A stretch of 64,000 bases of DNA from Dallia pectoralis (taxonomy: Eukaryota; Chordata; Actinopteri; Esociformes; Umbridae): positions 3,436,304 through 3,500,303 of the forward strand of contig CM055748.1 in NCBI GenBank assembly GCA_029465975.1, in the 5' to 3' direction. How positions within the stretch are numbered: the stretch's first letter is position 1; each line of letters starts with the position of its first letter. The position numbers were made by a program, and so were the translations under genes. The notes beneath the pieces were generated by a model. That model made no database searches, was not told the origin of the DNA, and saw only the letters and a list, made by a program, of their open reading frames with translations. This document shows positions 36,611 through 49,396 of this stretch, one piece after another.

Positions 36611-37044
36611 TAGTAAAAAAACAATTAACTTAACAGATCAATAGTCAGAGAAGAAAATGAAATGATTAAACTCCAGTCACCTCATGTAACTACAATCTCT
36701 CTGCTAGTTTGCAACAGAGTTGGTTTACTGGGATTATTTTAGTGAATCCTGGTTTCACACAACAGTAATTGCTCCCTTCTTAATTAGTAATACAATCATG
36801 TCATGTTGATCTTGTTACATTGCTGTTACTCCTGAATTGCCCTTGTCCCAACATTTTTAGAACATGATTCATGCATCTTTTTCAAAAAATAAGTTACCAT
36901 GTCTTTAAATGTTTTTTTTTGTTTAAATACAAGTCAAAGTACATTTACAAGTCACCCCTCTTTGTATTATTTATTTTCATGTTTTCCAAAATTTTGGAAT
37001 TAGTAGTATATGCAGCATACTCTTAACTAGCTAGATAACATTGA

Positions 37045-37450
37045 GCCCATCAAAACATTAAGACTGCACTCATGAAGGTGGGAAATGACCTTTTATTCCT
37101 GGTTTCTGCATCAGTCCTCTTGCTCTTTGATCTTCATGTTGCCTTGGACACAATTGATCACTTCCATCTTCTGGAGAGATTGGAAACCCATTTTGGGCTA
37201 CGAGGACACATTATTGCCTGGCTTAAATCCTAATAATCACAAAGATTTCAGTTCGTATGTGTGGAAGGCCTGTCCTTTAACAAATCAAAGGTACGTTTTG
37301 GTGTTCCTCAAGGCTCAGTTTTGGGATCAATCTAGTTCTCATTCATTAGTCTGCCTCTGGGTCGATGTCATCTGAAAATAGAAAGTGCATTTTCATTGTT
37401 ATGCTGATGACACTTTCTATATTTTCGATGAGAAGCCCCAAATTTATCTA
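37045..37450 (+). mobile_element. L2-like LINE reverse-transcriptase fragment, copy 4
   Basis: The best readable copy: LLFDLHVALDTIDH (RT motif A region), LLERLETHFGLRG, then a stop, FQFVCVEGLSFNKSKV and FGVPQGSVLGSI (motif B region). Several stops and no intact ORF. Confidence 0.82.
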
Positions 37451-38961
37451 CTCTGGAGGAATGAAATTTCATAATTTTACATTGTATTTCCAAATACTCA
37501 TCATTATTACATGGTGTTCATCAAATAATGGCCTTCATAATTTCACAACCTATTTCATTGCATATTTTAACATTTAATACCAGAGAATTTAGCAATACAA
37601 TGTAATATGATGAAATGTCATGCCAATTATTTAAAAAAAGGGCTCATAAAAATCCTATTAATGTGCCACGTAAAGTAATATATATATATTTTACTCCTTT
37701 TGGTCGTCCATATGCAGTCACGAGTGGGTGAGCTGTGTTGTACACAAGGTGTTTGGTGAGAGCACTTCTGTGTATCGTGTTGATTAGGAGACCAGCTGTG
37801 TTGGGTTTAGCTAAGCATCGGTAATAAGTTAGTTAATCAGTGGGCTAATTAAGGTCTCTGGTTAGGTTCACAGGTGCTTGGTATTAATTCAATGTTATGT
37901 GTCGCTGTGGGTGAGTGTTCATGTCAAGTCGTGCACTGTGTTTTGGTGAAATTTAAGTCGCTTTGTGTAAGCGCACTTTCATTACATTTCAGTGTTTTAT
38001 TAATGTTTTCAGTCTGGTGTTATGTGTTTGTTATGCTTGGATGTATATAAATATACACCACAAACGAATTCACGCTCTGCATACGGCTCATCTCTAACCT
38101 AATGACCCCAGAGTTGAGTTGACCATGTTAGGTAGTTACCAACAAAGTGTTAGTTATAGTCAGCATTTTAAACGTTACTAGATAGTAGCCATGCACATCA
38201 AGCTACAAAACTTTCTAGCAAGAAACTACTGATGTTACCTTATATTAGCAGGAATTTGCTTTGTGAGTTAATTAGTTACAATGTTGCTGCAAAAAGTTGC
38301 ATATAGGCCAACACAAGCTAGCTAGAGAAAATAATAATTCCAATACGAGAACATTACATTTAGTACATTCCACTTTCTAGTACAAAGCTTGATGTTCAAA
38401 GAATATAACTATTTGAATCATGGATTTGATGCTTCTGCTGAGATTATGTCCGATTGTCTTACTACAAAGCTTCATGCATATTTGAAGTTATACTTTTCCC
38501 CCTCAGATTCTATTCAAATGCAACAACAAAGAAATGTTGGTGAGACACATTAAAAAATAATTTACATTTTTTAATACATTTTACCATACATTTCAGAATA
38601 AAATATGAAATACATATTGATAATGGAAATGTATTTTGTAAAAAGTTCAATGCATTCAACATGTATTCATCAAGCATACTACATAGCAAAAATATAATTA
38701 TTTTCCGTATGGGCTTTTGAGAAAAGATATAAAAACTTTCTCTTTGTTCGAATTTGCTTATTACAAACAGAAATATTAGTTGTAAATATTAGTTGTTAAA
38801 AAACACTTTCTGTGTTTTAAATGCTGTATTCAGGAAACGTATGACGTGACATCTGTAAGTCAAAAATTCCCTTTACAGATACAGAGCTACGTCACAACAG
38901 CAACTAAAGATGTTTAACAAACACTTGTTTTAAGAGCAATAACATACTTTTAACAATGTGG

Positions 38962-39486
38962 TTTTAATAGGCTTAAAAAACTGGTTAAAAAAGCCAGCTC
39001 TGTTATTGGAGCCGCTATGGACTGTCTGGAGGCAGTTGCGGAGAGGCATATGAGGAGGAAGATCAACTCCATCGTAGAAAACCCCTCTCATCCTCTCCAC
39101 GACGAGCTGTGGCTACAGGGGAGTAACTTCAGCCAACGCCTCATCCTCCCCAGGTGCAGGACGGAGCGCTTCAGGCGTTCCTTTGTCCCTACAGCCATCA
39201 GACTCCATAACACTGCCTGTGGGGATGACCTCAGCACTGGACGGCTGTGAGCCCTCCCTCTCTCCCTCCATCACCACCACCCGGAAGAGTCCCCCCCCTT
39301 TTCCCCTCCACACTCTGGACTGCCCATAGACTCCTAACCTTATACATTACAGCACATTCTATTCTATTTTGCTATTTGCTATTTATTAATTGTACTGTCG
39401 TTTCACTTAAATTGTTCTGCTGCTGTTACAGAAAAATTTCCCCTCGGGGATTAATAAAGTGTCATTCTATTCTATTCTATTCTATT
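38962..39486 (+). mobile_element. LINE 3' end with TTCTA-repeat tail
   Basis: Encodes the carboxy end of a LINE ORF2: AMDCLEAVAERHMRRKINSI, HPLHDELWLQGSNFSQRL and RTERFRRSFVPTAIRLHN up to a stop at 39250. The 3' UTR ends with CCCCTCGGGGATTAATAAAG and four or more TTCTA repeats, as in fish Rex1/L2-group LINEs. The host reads AATGTGG on both sides (38955-38961 and 39488-39494), but the uninterrupted host already contains this as a direct repeat, so the target duplication is ambiguous. Confidence 0.85.
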
Positions 39487-40082
39487 GAATGTGGAAATAA
39501 AATATAATTTGGAAACCTGTCAATTCATTAAAAAGAGTTTCTGTATTCTTTAAATCAGTATTTTGTTTATTGTAATGTAGACCATAACCCGCTGGGTGAT
39601 GGCCATGTTTGTGAAGATCTCTTTGTAGTGTTCATTCCATTATCGACTCGTCTGCATCTCTGACAACCTTTGGGGTGTGCGTCAGTTTATTTCTTTTACA
39701 AATACTTCCTGACATCAAAACAAAATCACCACAAAATAGTTTATAAATGAGGTTTAGGAAATATCACACTTGTGATAATACAAGTCTTAATAGATGTTTA
39801 GGAAAATATATTTTACTCTATCATTCAAATCAAATATTTAATAGAAACAAACTTGATCACGGTAATTTCTCATGTTGTTTATAACTTTTAGTTTGTATCT
39901 ATTGTGCGTTGCTTTGTTGTCCCAACTCCTATTCCCTACTGTCTAAACTCTTGTTTCCACAGAGAAATGCTATTATATCTGCTCATACACCCAGCAGTCT
40001 CTTGACTAATTAAGAGAACCTGAAAAGGTTTACTGTATATTCTTACAAAGAGTTTATCCCAACAGCAGTTAAAATTTCACAG

Positions 40083-41038
40083 TTATTCACCATGAGAGCC
40101 AACTTTACCAAAGCAGAGTTTCCTTAGAGCTGCCTTTATCTCTTTGTTTCTGAAACTGTAGATTATTGGATTCATACTAGTGGTTAGAAAGCAGTTGAAT
40201 ATAGACATCCAGATGAGAACATTACAGGGTACATTATTAAATTGAGTACTGATGTAGATGCAGGATGGAGAAATGTAGAAGATGAGGACGATAATGAGAT
40301 GCGAGGAACAGGTAGAAAAGGCTTTCATACGACCCTCTGAAGACGTAATTTTGGAAATAGCTAAAATGATTCTGGAGTACGACCATATAATGACAGTGAA
40401 AGAGAAAGAGATAGCTATGGCAGGACAGATAAGAGCCACATTCATCAAAAATGTTGTGTCCAAACAGGAAAGTGAAACTACAGGTGGATTGTCACAGAAC
40501 CAAAAAATTATCTTGTTGCTACAAAATGGCAATTGTGATGTAAGAATGACACCATAGACAGGTAAACAGAGTCCACATGCCCATGCTGCTGTAACCAATA
40601 GAAAACACACTCTATTATTAATAATAATGTTGTAGCGCAAAGGATGACAGATGGCAACATATCGATCATAGGCCATAACACACAGCAGAAAGCTCTCAAC
40701 ACATTCCAATGCCAAGTACATATACATCTGGATAAAACATGCAGGGAAAGAGATAGTTACATCATTCCACAAACACACTGATATCATCTTAGGGAGAACA
40801 CTGGTTTTGATTCCTATGTCTATGAGAGACAGGTTGCTGAGGAAAATGTACATGGCAGTATGAAGCTTGGGTTCTGTCACCACTAGGATAAATATGATGA
40901 GGTTTCCAGTCAGAATCAGCAAGTAGACCACCAGAAGCAAGATGCCGAGCTCAAGGTAGAATTTGTTCAGCCCTCTTTCACCCCCAACAAAGAGGAAGTG
41001 AGTAACAACAGTCACATTGGGCTGAAAACAAGAGTCAT
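40083..41038 (-). CDS. teleost odorant receptor OR-5, main exon
   Basis: Complete main exon. NVTVVTHFLF, MAYDRYVAICHPLRY, KAFSTCSSHL and NPIIYSFRNKEIK are present. TM2 reads IDIGIKTSVLPK with a Lys not seen in the other copies, and TM5 begins LMNVALICPAIAISFSF. Exon 2 is 41203-41128 with CTG at 41179-41177. Exon 1 has an ATG (41523-41521, MRQLLHCLVNTTET) that is in frame with the main exon if exon 2 is skipped. That amino end would add a second glycosylation site (NTT). Confidence 0.93.
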
Positions 41039-41480
41039 CTGTAGGACAAGAAAGATTATTTACATTTCTTGAGATCTGCAGGAATATTAGACAATGTAAT
41101 ATGGTTCTCTTTACACAAGACACTTACTATTTATGTTTTGAAAGTTGAATTCAGAGCATTTATGAAGTTGACACGCCAGGTTTGTAAATTGTTTAGTTGA
41201 TCTCTGTAGAACAACAAAAATAAATAAATATTACATACTATAATCATCGATCTACACTATTTTCTACATGAACATTTCTAAATGATTAATAAACATAGGA
41301 TGAAATGAGAACTGTTTTGGTAAAAAGAAATAAAAATGACATATTACATCTCATTTGCTCTACATTAAAAAACTATTTGTAAATGTTTATAGTCATTGAC
41401 ACACAATCCTTTTTTACTAATGGCAATGAGTAAGCAGGAAATTACAGACAATTAGATATACCACCCATCAGAACTCTTAC

Positions 41481-41544
41481 TTGTCTCTGTAGTGTTCACA
41501 AGGCAATGTAGCAGTTGGCGCATATAATGTGCATAAATATAAAA
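41481..41544 (-). promoter_or_regulatory. OR-5 core promoter and leader exon 1
   Basis: TTTTATATTTATG at 41544-41532 on the minus strand, ATGTGCAT in place of the octamer, leader, and donor GACAA|GTAAGAG at 41481. Confidence 0.5.
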
Positions 41545-41736
41545 CAATAGTAATAAAACAATTAACAGATCAATAGTCAAAGAAGAAAATGAAAAAAACT
41601 AACTCCTGATCTTGTCTGATAATGTTTAAGTTCTTATACTGACTTGATGTGGATCTGGTCTGATCTCTGAATGTAGAGTTTCTGTCATCTCAAGTATTTT
41701 ATAGCTCTCCTGCTGTTCTCATGGGCTTCTAGTCAC

Positions 41737-41989
41737 ATAAAATTGTATCATCATTTTTTTAAATTGACACATGGACACCAATGCATTCAATTTGAGTTCC
41801 TTTTGAATCTTGTTCCATACATGTGGAGCTCTATAAGAAAAAGCTGATTTACCTCGCTCAGAGGTTACCAGGGGAGACTCTAGCACTAGGCCACTCTGAG
41901 ATCTTGTTTTTAAAGCCAAAGATCTAGGAATTAATAAGGATGATATATATACTGGTAGTCTGTGAAGTAAAGCTTTATAGACAAAGATA
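41737..41989 (-). mobile_element. LINE 3' ORF end (minus strand)
   Basis: Reads RGKSAFSYRAPHVWNKIQKE then LNALVSMCQFKKMM, the typical carboxy-terminal tail of an L2-like LINE. The adjacent segment GATATATATACTGGTAGTCTGTG matches the copy near 8157-8180. The insert interrupts the OR upstream region between AGTCAC and ATTAACTTTGAGCCC. Confidence 0.7.
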
Positions 41990-42625
41990 GATTAACTTTG
42001 AGCCCATCATAACACTGAGACTGCACTCATGAACGTGGGAAATGTCCTTTTATTGGCTTCACATACGGTTTCTGCATTAGTCCTTTTGCTCTTTGATCTT
42101 CGTGTTGCCTTGGACACTATTGATCACACCCATCTTCTGGAGAGATTGGAAACCCATTTTGGGCTACGAGGACACATTATTGTCTGGCTTAAATCCTAAT
42201 AATCACAAAGATTTCAGTTCGTATATGTGGATTGCCTGTCCTTTAACAAATCAAAAGTACGTTTTAGTGTTCCTCAAGGCTCAGTTTTGGGATCAATCTA
42301 GTCCTCATTTATTATGCTGCCTCTGGGTCGATGTCATCTGAAACCAGAAAGTAAATTTTCATTGTTATGCATATGACACTCTTTGTATATTTTCAATGAG
42401 AAGCCCCAAAACTAGCTACTCTGGGGGGAATGTGTTTCAGACATAAGGATGTGGATGACAGAGAACTTTTGGCTTTACATCACAGAAAAAAATAATCTTA
42501 AATTAGATCAAAGAAAAAAAGAAAAGTCTAAACAGCGTATGGTTGTATCACAAAAACTGTGAGACAGCTCGGTGTAACACTCCACCCGGATCGCTCCTTT
42601 GATTTGCCTATAAAATATATAGACT
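41990..42625 (+). mobile_element. L2-like LINE reverse-transcriptase fragment, copy 5
   Basis: Reads ALDTIDHTHLLERLETHFG, LRGHIIVWLKS, VFLKAQFWDQSSPHLL in shifted frames, and near 42540-42600 QKL(R)QLGVTLHPDRSFDLPIK in broken frame. Frames are interrupted. Confidence 0.75.
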
Positions 42626-42649
42626 TTGCAAAACATTAAAAGCGCTGTA

Positions 42650-42935
42650 CCTATTAGACAGTAATGGGTCGGGTAGGGAGTTATGGGTAGGGAGTTGTGA
42701 GAATATTTGGGAGGAAGTTATGAGAATATTGTCAATGTAGATGATAAAAACAGTCTAATTTATGTTTGAATAAATCATTAATGAGACTGTAAAATTGCTG
42801 GGGCAATGGTAAGTCCATAAGGCATTACAAGGTATTCGTAGGGACCACAGTGTGAGATGAATGCCGTCTTCCACTTACTCCCCTTCCTGACACACTTTCC
42901 TGACACCGTAGATCCAACTTTTAATAGATGGTTGC
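42650..42935 (-). mobile_element. Ty3/gypsy reverse-transcriptase fragment
   Basis: Minus strand reads CQEGEWKTAFISHC, PYEYLVMPYGLTIAPAI, then after a frameshift LINDLFKHKLD. EYLVMPYGL-APA followed by a LINDL-type helix is diagnostic of Ty3/gypsy RT just before the catalytic box, which is not preserved here. No LTRs or other domains were seen. Confidence 0.75.
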
Positions 42936-43282
42936 CTGTCCTTCCTGTTGGAACCAGCGGTAATGGAAAACAATTTCACCCCAAAGGATTTGTGACACAC
43001 ACTCAGTTGTAAGTTTTTGAATAACAAGCCTAATGACCCCAGAGTTGAGTTGAACATGTTAGGTAGTTACCAACAAAGTGTTAGTTATATGTTGAAATGT
43101 ACTAGATGGTAGCCATGCCCATCAAGCTACAGTACTTTCTAGCAAGTAACTACTGATGTTACCTTATATTAGCATGAATTTGCTACAAGAGTTCATTAGT
43201 TATAATGTTGCTGCAAAAAGTTGCAGATAGGCCAACATTAGCTAGCTAGAGAAAATAATAATCCCAACACAGGAGAACATTA

Positions 43283-43511
43283 AATGGTAAATGCTGCGCT
43301 TTTATATAGCGCTTTTATCCAAAGCGCTTTACAGATCCTGCGTCACATTCACCCATTCATTCACTGACGACCGCATCTACCATGCAAGGCGACTGGAGCA
43401 GCTGGGGTTAGGTGTCTTGCTCAAGGACACCTCAACAATTTCCCAGGATGAACCGGGGATCGAACCACCAACCTTCCGATTGATAGACAACCGACTCAAC
43501 CCACTGAGCCC
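43283..43511. mobile_element. 229-bp non-autonomous dispersed repeat
   Basis: Begins AATGGTAAATGCTGCG, includes TATATAGCGCTTTTATCC, GTGTCTTGCTCAAGGACACC and GATCGAACCACCAACCTTCC, and ends CACTGAGCCC. AACATTA flanks both ends (43276-43282, 43512-43518), and the neighbouring unit shows the empty site GAGAACATTACATTT. It belongs to an abundant fish repeat family. A partial relative lies at 3355-3450. Confidence 0.8.
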
Positions 43512-44589
43512 AACATTACATTTGGTATGTTCCACGTTCTAGTACAAAGCTTGATGTTCCCCTCAGATTCTATTGGCATGCAAAAAAATGTTGAGATACA
43601 TTAAAACAGAATCGAAATTTATGAAAACATTTTAACATACATTTCAGAAGAAAATATGAAATACATTTTGATAACAGCAATTTATTTTGTAATAAGTTTA
43701 ATGCATTCAACATGTATTCATCATACATACTACATAGCAAAAATATATTTATTTTCCGTATGGGCTTTTGAGAAGAGATATAAATATGTTGCCTGTGGTA
43801 GAACTTGATTATTACAAAAAGAAATATTAGTTGTACTATGTTCTTTGGTTTGTCTTTAATGAACACACTTTCTTTCTATGTTTAAATGCTGTATTCAGGG
43901 AATTTATGATGCTGACATCTGTAGGTCACAAATTCCCTTTACAGATACCCAGCAAAGTCACAACAGCAACTAAAGAAGTTTAACAAACACTTGTTTTAGA
44001 AGCAATAACGTGTACATACTTTTAACAATGTGGCTTGAATGTGAAAATAATATATAATTTGGAAACCTGTCAATTCATTCAAAAAATATTCTATATTCTT
44101 TAAATCTGTATTTGTTACATTGTAATATAGACCATAACCTGCAGATGATGCCCAGGTTTGTGCAGATCTCTTTGTACTGTACATTTCATTCAGTCTGCGT
44201 CTCTGACAACCTCTGGGGTGCACGTCAGTTTATTCCTTTTACATATATTTTCTGACATCAAAACAATATAACCACAAAATAGTTTATATATGAGAATTGT
44301 GATAATACAAGTTTTAACAGTTTAGGAAAAAAATTCTACTTAATTTAACAAATGTGTTTATTCACAAACTAAATCAAGTCTTCAATAGAAATAAACATGA
44401 TCACTGTAATTTGTCTTTGTTGTTAACAAATCTTTGTTTGTTGCTGTGTTGTCCCAACTCCAATTCCCTACTGTCTCACCTCTTGTTTCCACAGAGAAAG
44501 TGCTATTATATCTGCTCATACACCCAGCAGTCATTTTCAATGTATATTTTTATGGAGTGTTTATCCCAATAGCAGTTAAAATGTCCCTG

Positions 44590-45545
44590 TTATTCACCAT
44601 AAGAGCCAACTTTACCGAAGCAGAGTTTCCTTAGAGCTGCCTTTATCTCTTTGTTTCTGAAACTGTAGACTATTGGATTCATACTGGTGGTCAAAAAGCA
44701 GTTGAACATAGAGATCAAGATGACAACATTACAGGGAACATTTTTAAATTGAGTACTAATGTAGATGCAGGATGGAGAAATGTAGAAGATGAGGACGATT
44801 ATGAGATGTGAGGAGCAGGTGGAAAAGGCTTTCATACGACCGTCTGAAGACGAAATTTTGGAAATAGCCAAAATAATTCTGGAGTACGACAATATAATGA
44901 CAGTGAATGAGAAGAAGACATTTATAAAAGCACAGAAAAGACACACATTTATCAGAAATGTTGTATCCAAACAGGAAAGTGCAAATACAGGAGGATTGTC
45001 ACAGAACCAAAAATTGATCTTGTTGCTACAAAAAGGCAATTGTGTTGTTAAAATGACACTGTAGGCAGGTATACAGAGTCCAATTGCCCATGCTGCTGTA
45101 ATCAATAGAAAACACACTCTATTATTAATAATGATGTTGTAGCGCAAAGGATGACAGATGGCAACATAGCGATCATAGGCCATAACACACAGCAGAAAGC
45201 TCTCAACACATTCCAATGACAAATTCACATACATCTGGATAAAACAGGCAGAGAAAGAGATGGTTACATCATTCCACAAACACACTGATATCATCTTAGG
45301 GAGAACACTGGTTGTGATTCCTATGTCTATGAGAGACAGGTTGCTGAGGAAAATGTACATGGCAGTATGAAGCTTGGGGTCTGTCACCACTAGAATAAAT
45401 ATGATGAGGTTTCCAGACAGAATCAGCAAGTAGACCACTAGAAGCAAGATGCCGAGCTCAAGATAGTATTCGTTCAGCCCTCTTTCACCCCCAACGAAGA
45501 GGAAGTGAGTAACAACAGTCATATTGGATTGAAAACAAGAGTCAT
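44590..45545 (-). CDS. teleost odorant receptor OR-6, main exon
   Basis: Complete main exon, and the only copy with a genuine ATG before TM1: the GTG of NVT is ATG (45522-45520), giving a possible 310-residue protein MTVVTHFLFVGGERG. If translation starts further upstream the site becomes NMT, still a glycosylation sequon. It keeps MAYDRYVAICHPLRY, KAFSTCSSHL and NPIVYSFRNKEIK. TM4-EL2 reads LITAAWAIGLCIPAYSVILT and TM5 CLFCAFINVFFSFTVIIL. Exon 2 is 45701-45627 (75 nt, CTG at 45678-45676), followed by a partial duplicate exon 2. Exon 1 ends at 45999 with donor ACAG|GTATGTG. Confidence 0.94.
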
Positions 45546-45998
45546 CTGCAGGACAAAATACAAGAAGATTAGATGATGTTATGTGTTTTGTCTATTTTGA
45601 ATTGAGCCTTTATGATGTTGACTTACTCTCTATGTTCTGAAAGTTGGATTCAGAGCATTGAGAAAGTTGACACGCCAGCTTGGATATAATTTAGATTGTC
45701 TCTATAAAAAGACACATTTTAGACATAATACATACTATAATCATTCATCTACACAATTCGCAACAAGAACATTTTGGAATTATTAATAACCATAGAATGA
45801 ACGGAGAACTGTTTCTGTGAAAAGAAATAGCATTTACATATTACGTTTCATTTACAGTACATGTAACAAGCAATTTATAAATGCCTATAGTCAATGACAC
45901 ACGTTTAAACATTTTGACTAATGGTAAAGATTAAGCAGGTTAGCAGCACAGACTGTTAGATATGATATCCATATCCAAACACCCATAATAACACATAC

Positions 45999-46062
45999 CT
46001 GTCTCTGTAGTGTTCACAAGGCAATGTAGCAGTTAGTGAAAAGGATTTGCATTAATATATAA
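45999..46062 (-). promoter_or_regulatory. OR-6 core promoter and leader exon 1
   Basis: Octamer ATTTGCAT at 46045-46052 beside TATATTAATG on the minus strand. Leader with CTACATTGCCTTGTGAACAC. Donor is GTATGTG rather than GTAAGTG. Confidence 0.5.
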
Positions 46063-46379
46063 TAACAGTAATAAAACAATTGACTTAACATATCAATAGT
46101 CAGAGAACAAAATGAAAAGATCAAACTCCTTGTATTGATTATAGTTTTTCTCAATCTAGTTCACAGGTCTTGATGTAGATCTGGTCTGTGCTCTGAATGT
46201 AGAGTTTCTGTCATCTCCCACATTTTATAGCTCTCCTGCTGTTCTCATGGGCTTCTAGTCACCTCATGTAACTACAAACTCTCTGCTAGTTTGCAACAGA
46301 CCTGGTTTCCTGGGATTATTTTTGTGAGTCATGGTTTTACACAATATTATTTACTCCCAATTATGCCTGCATGTACATT

Positions 46380-47552
46380 GGAGCAAAACTAAAATATATA
46401 AAACGTATTTCTTCTTTACTACGCTCCCCATGTCGATTCATTGACGCCTATTATTACTGTGTCACGTCTGTTTTTTATGCTCAGTGTTTAATCCATGCAG
46501 GGTGATGCTAAAGAAAGGCTAAACTGTATTGTATATAAATCTGTATTCTCAAATCACATTATCTATACCAAGGTGTCAATAGCAACTGCAAATAGTGGGT
46601 AGAGTGTACTAATACCTGTTAACGTTTACTCAGATTACTGCGTTGTCCCTGTGCTGTCCGTAATTATGTGTACTATACATATCTTGACAGTCAGTTAAAC
46701 ACTTTTCGTTCATCAAGCATGAAGACAGTTATTTCTCAGTCCACAAGTTTATTGACTAGGAACGAGTGAAACTAGAAAATGCAAAAAAAAAAAACGCTAT
46801 AAATACACTCGTATATACAGTGTCTAAAGACAATCAACATACACTGTCAAAATCCTTACAGTTAGTCACATTACACCCGGGAAATGAAAAAGAAAAAAAC
46901 TTTTTATAAACTTGCTCAGGTACAACAAGTCACTTCCTAGATGACACACTGTATTAATTGCCACCCACCTGACATCAATTGTAGTGGTTGTAGGCATGAC
47001 TAAACAAAGAATACACAATGGTTGGAAAGATGCTCTGAACATGATCCATTCACATAGTGTCAGGTCAGATACTGACAACGGTGTGTACCTGTAAGGTCTG
47101 GTCTAGCCATAGTGGTGGAGAGACGCCATGCATGCCAGATGTCTTTCCAGAAACATTTACGAGGCATTCTGCTCAAGAGCATATGGAAACGTGAAACTTT
47201 AAGGCGTAGTTCTCAGTATACAGTAGCACTAGAGAACTAGAAGCCTGAACCTCTAGAGAGCTTGAAACAAATCAGTATAATAATTGTTTATAGATCAGGT
47301 TTTGGGAATAGCACATTTTGATGATACACGTTTTAATAAGAATTTAGAAGAATATATATTTCTACTCGATGTACTGAATGTGTCTATTCACAAACTAAAT
47401 TAAATATAAATAGAAACAAACATAATCACTGTAATTTGTTAATGTTGTATTTGACCTGGACTATTCTATTTTATAAGATTCTCTGCATTTAAAATAAATT
47501 TAAAATGTAATAATTATTAAACTAAACTATCATAATTTCACTCAGCACAGCC
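46380..47552. other. unique intergenic DNA between OR-6 and OR-7
   Basis: The usual LINE fragment is absent here. Text is AT-rich, with an A-tract at about 46782-46794, and no gene, RNA or recognised repeat. The right end (47330-47430) again resembles OR 3' flanks. Confidence 0.45.
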
Positions 47553-47760
47553 AGTAGAGGACTGCCCACCCCTCCGAGCCTGGTCTCTCTCTAGGTTTCT
47601 TCCTAAATTCGACCCATCTGGTAGTTATTCCTAGCCGGCGTGTATCACTTTATCAACTTTTTGATGTGTGCTCTGTCGGGTTTAGGCTGGTTGTTTGTAA
47701 AAGCACTTTATGACCACTTTGTTTTAAAAAGTTTTTCATAAAATACATTTGATTGATTGA
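47553..47760 (-). repeat. dispersed fish repeat, reverse copy of the element at 19128-19350
   Basis: Reads GGACTGCCCACCCCTCCGAG, GGTCTCTCTCTAGGTTTCTT, GATGTGTGCTCTGTCGGG and ends ACATTTGATTGATTGAT, the reverse complement of the motifs in chrna10 intron 4. It is inserted in the OR-7 3' flank. Confidence 0.75.
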
Positions 47761-47970
47761 TATGTTTGATTGTTTATAACTCTTTGTTTGTTTCTATTGT
47801 GCGTTGCTGTGTTGTCCCAACTCCTATTCCCTACTGTCTCACCTCTTGTTTCCACGGAGAAAGTGCCATTATATCTGCTCATACACCCAGCAGTCCCTTG
47901 ACTAATTAAGAGAACCTGAACAGGTTTACTGTATATTCTTACAAACAGTTTATCCCAAAAGCAGTTAAAT

Positions 47971-48926
47971 TTACTTACCATAAGAGCCAACTTTACCAAA
48001 GCAGAGTTTCCTTAGAGCTGCCTTTATCTCTTTGTTTCTGAAACTGTAGACTATTGGATTCATACTAGTGGTCAGAAAGCAGTTGAATATAGACATCAAG
48101 ATGAGAACATTACAGGGTACATTTTTAAATTGAGTACTGAGGTAGATGCATGGTGGAGGAATGTAGAAGATGAGGACGATAATGAGATGAGAAGAGCAGG
48201 TAGAAAATGCTTTCATACGACCCTGTGAAGACGAAATCTTAGAAATAGCAAAAATAATTCTGGAGTACGACCATATAATGACGGTGGATGGGAATAACAT
48301 TGATATGGCAAGACAGATAAGAGCCATATTTATCAAAAATGATGTGTCCAAACAGGAAAGTGAAACTACAGGAGGATTGTCACAGAACCAAAAATTAATC
48401 TTGTTGCTACAAAAAGGCCCCTGTGATGTTAAAATGACACCATAGACAGGTAAACAGAGTCCACATGCCCATGCTGCTGCAATCAATAGAAAACACACTC
48501 TATTATTAATAATGATGTTGTAACGCAAAGGATGACAGATGGCAACATAGCGATCATAGGCCATAACACACAGCAGAAAGCTCTCAACACATTCCAATGA
48601 CAAGTACACATACATCTGGATAAAACACGCAGAGAAAGAGATGGTTACATCATTCCACAAACACACTGATATCATCTTAGGGAGAACACTGGTTGTGATT
48701 CCTATGTCTATGAGAGACAGGTTGCTGAGGAAAATGTACATGGCAGTATGAAGCTTGGGTTCTGTCATCACTAGGATAAATATGATGAGGTTTCCAGCCA
48801 GAATCAGCAAGTAGACCACCAGTAGGAAGATGCCGAGCTCAAGGTAGAATTTGTTCAGCCCTCTTTCACCCCCAACGAAGAGGAAGTGAGTAACAACAGT
48901 CACATTGGGCTGAAAGCAAGTGTCAT
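47971..48926 (-). CDS. teleost odorant receptor OR-7, main exon
   Basis: Complete main exon with DDTCFQPNVTVVTHFLF, VMTEPKLHTAM, MAYDRYVAICHPLRY, KAFSTCSSHL and NPIVYSFRNKEIK. EL2 begins QGPFCSNKINFWFC, and EL3 contains FKNVPCN. Exon 2 is 49090-49015 with CTG at 49066-49064, preceded by an in-frame TAA. In exon 1 the GTG of other copies is ATG (49350-49348, MNTSET), in frame with the main exon if exon 2 is skipped. Exon 1 ends at 49332. Confidence 0.93.
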
Positions 48927-49331
48927 CTGTGGGACAAGAAAGATTATTTACATTTATTGAGAAATGCAATAATATTTATTTTTTATGTGGTTCGTCTTTA
49001 CACAACACACTTACTATCTATGACTTGAGAGTTGAATTCAGAGCATTTATGAAGTTGACACGCCAGGTTTGTAAATTATGTAGACGGTTTCTGTAAAAAG
49101 ACAAAGTAAAGACATACTATATAATGTAATCATCCATCTACACTATACATAAACATTTTTGAATGATTAATAGCCATAGGATGAACGCAGAAAGAGAAAT
49201 AACATATTAAGTCTCATTTACATTAATATTTTATAAATGTTTGTAGTCTTTGACACACATTCTTATTTAAAGTGTAATGAGTTGGCAGGACAGCACAGAC
49301 AATTAGATTTACCACCCATCTTAACACTTAC

Positions 49332-49396
49332 TTGTCTCTGAAGTGTTCATAAAGCAATGTAGCAATTGGTGGATATCATTTGGAAAAATATATAAA
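49332..49396 (-). promoter_or_regulatory. OR-7 core promoter and leader exon 1
   Basis: TATATATTTT on the minus strand. The octamer is disrupted (ATTTGGAA). Leader has several changes (GCTTTATGAACACTTCAGAG). Donor GACAA|GTAAGTG at 49332. Confidence 0.45.

Noticed and set aside
40282..40557. Repeated plus-strand frames of about 90 codons opposite the OR exons (also at 23111, 44789, 58295, 62182)
   Set aside because: They recur only because the antisense of the conserved TM5-TM6 segment happens to be open. No independent start context, and they are broken in other copies.
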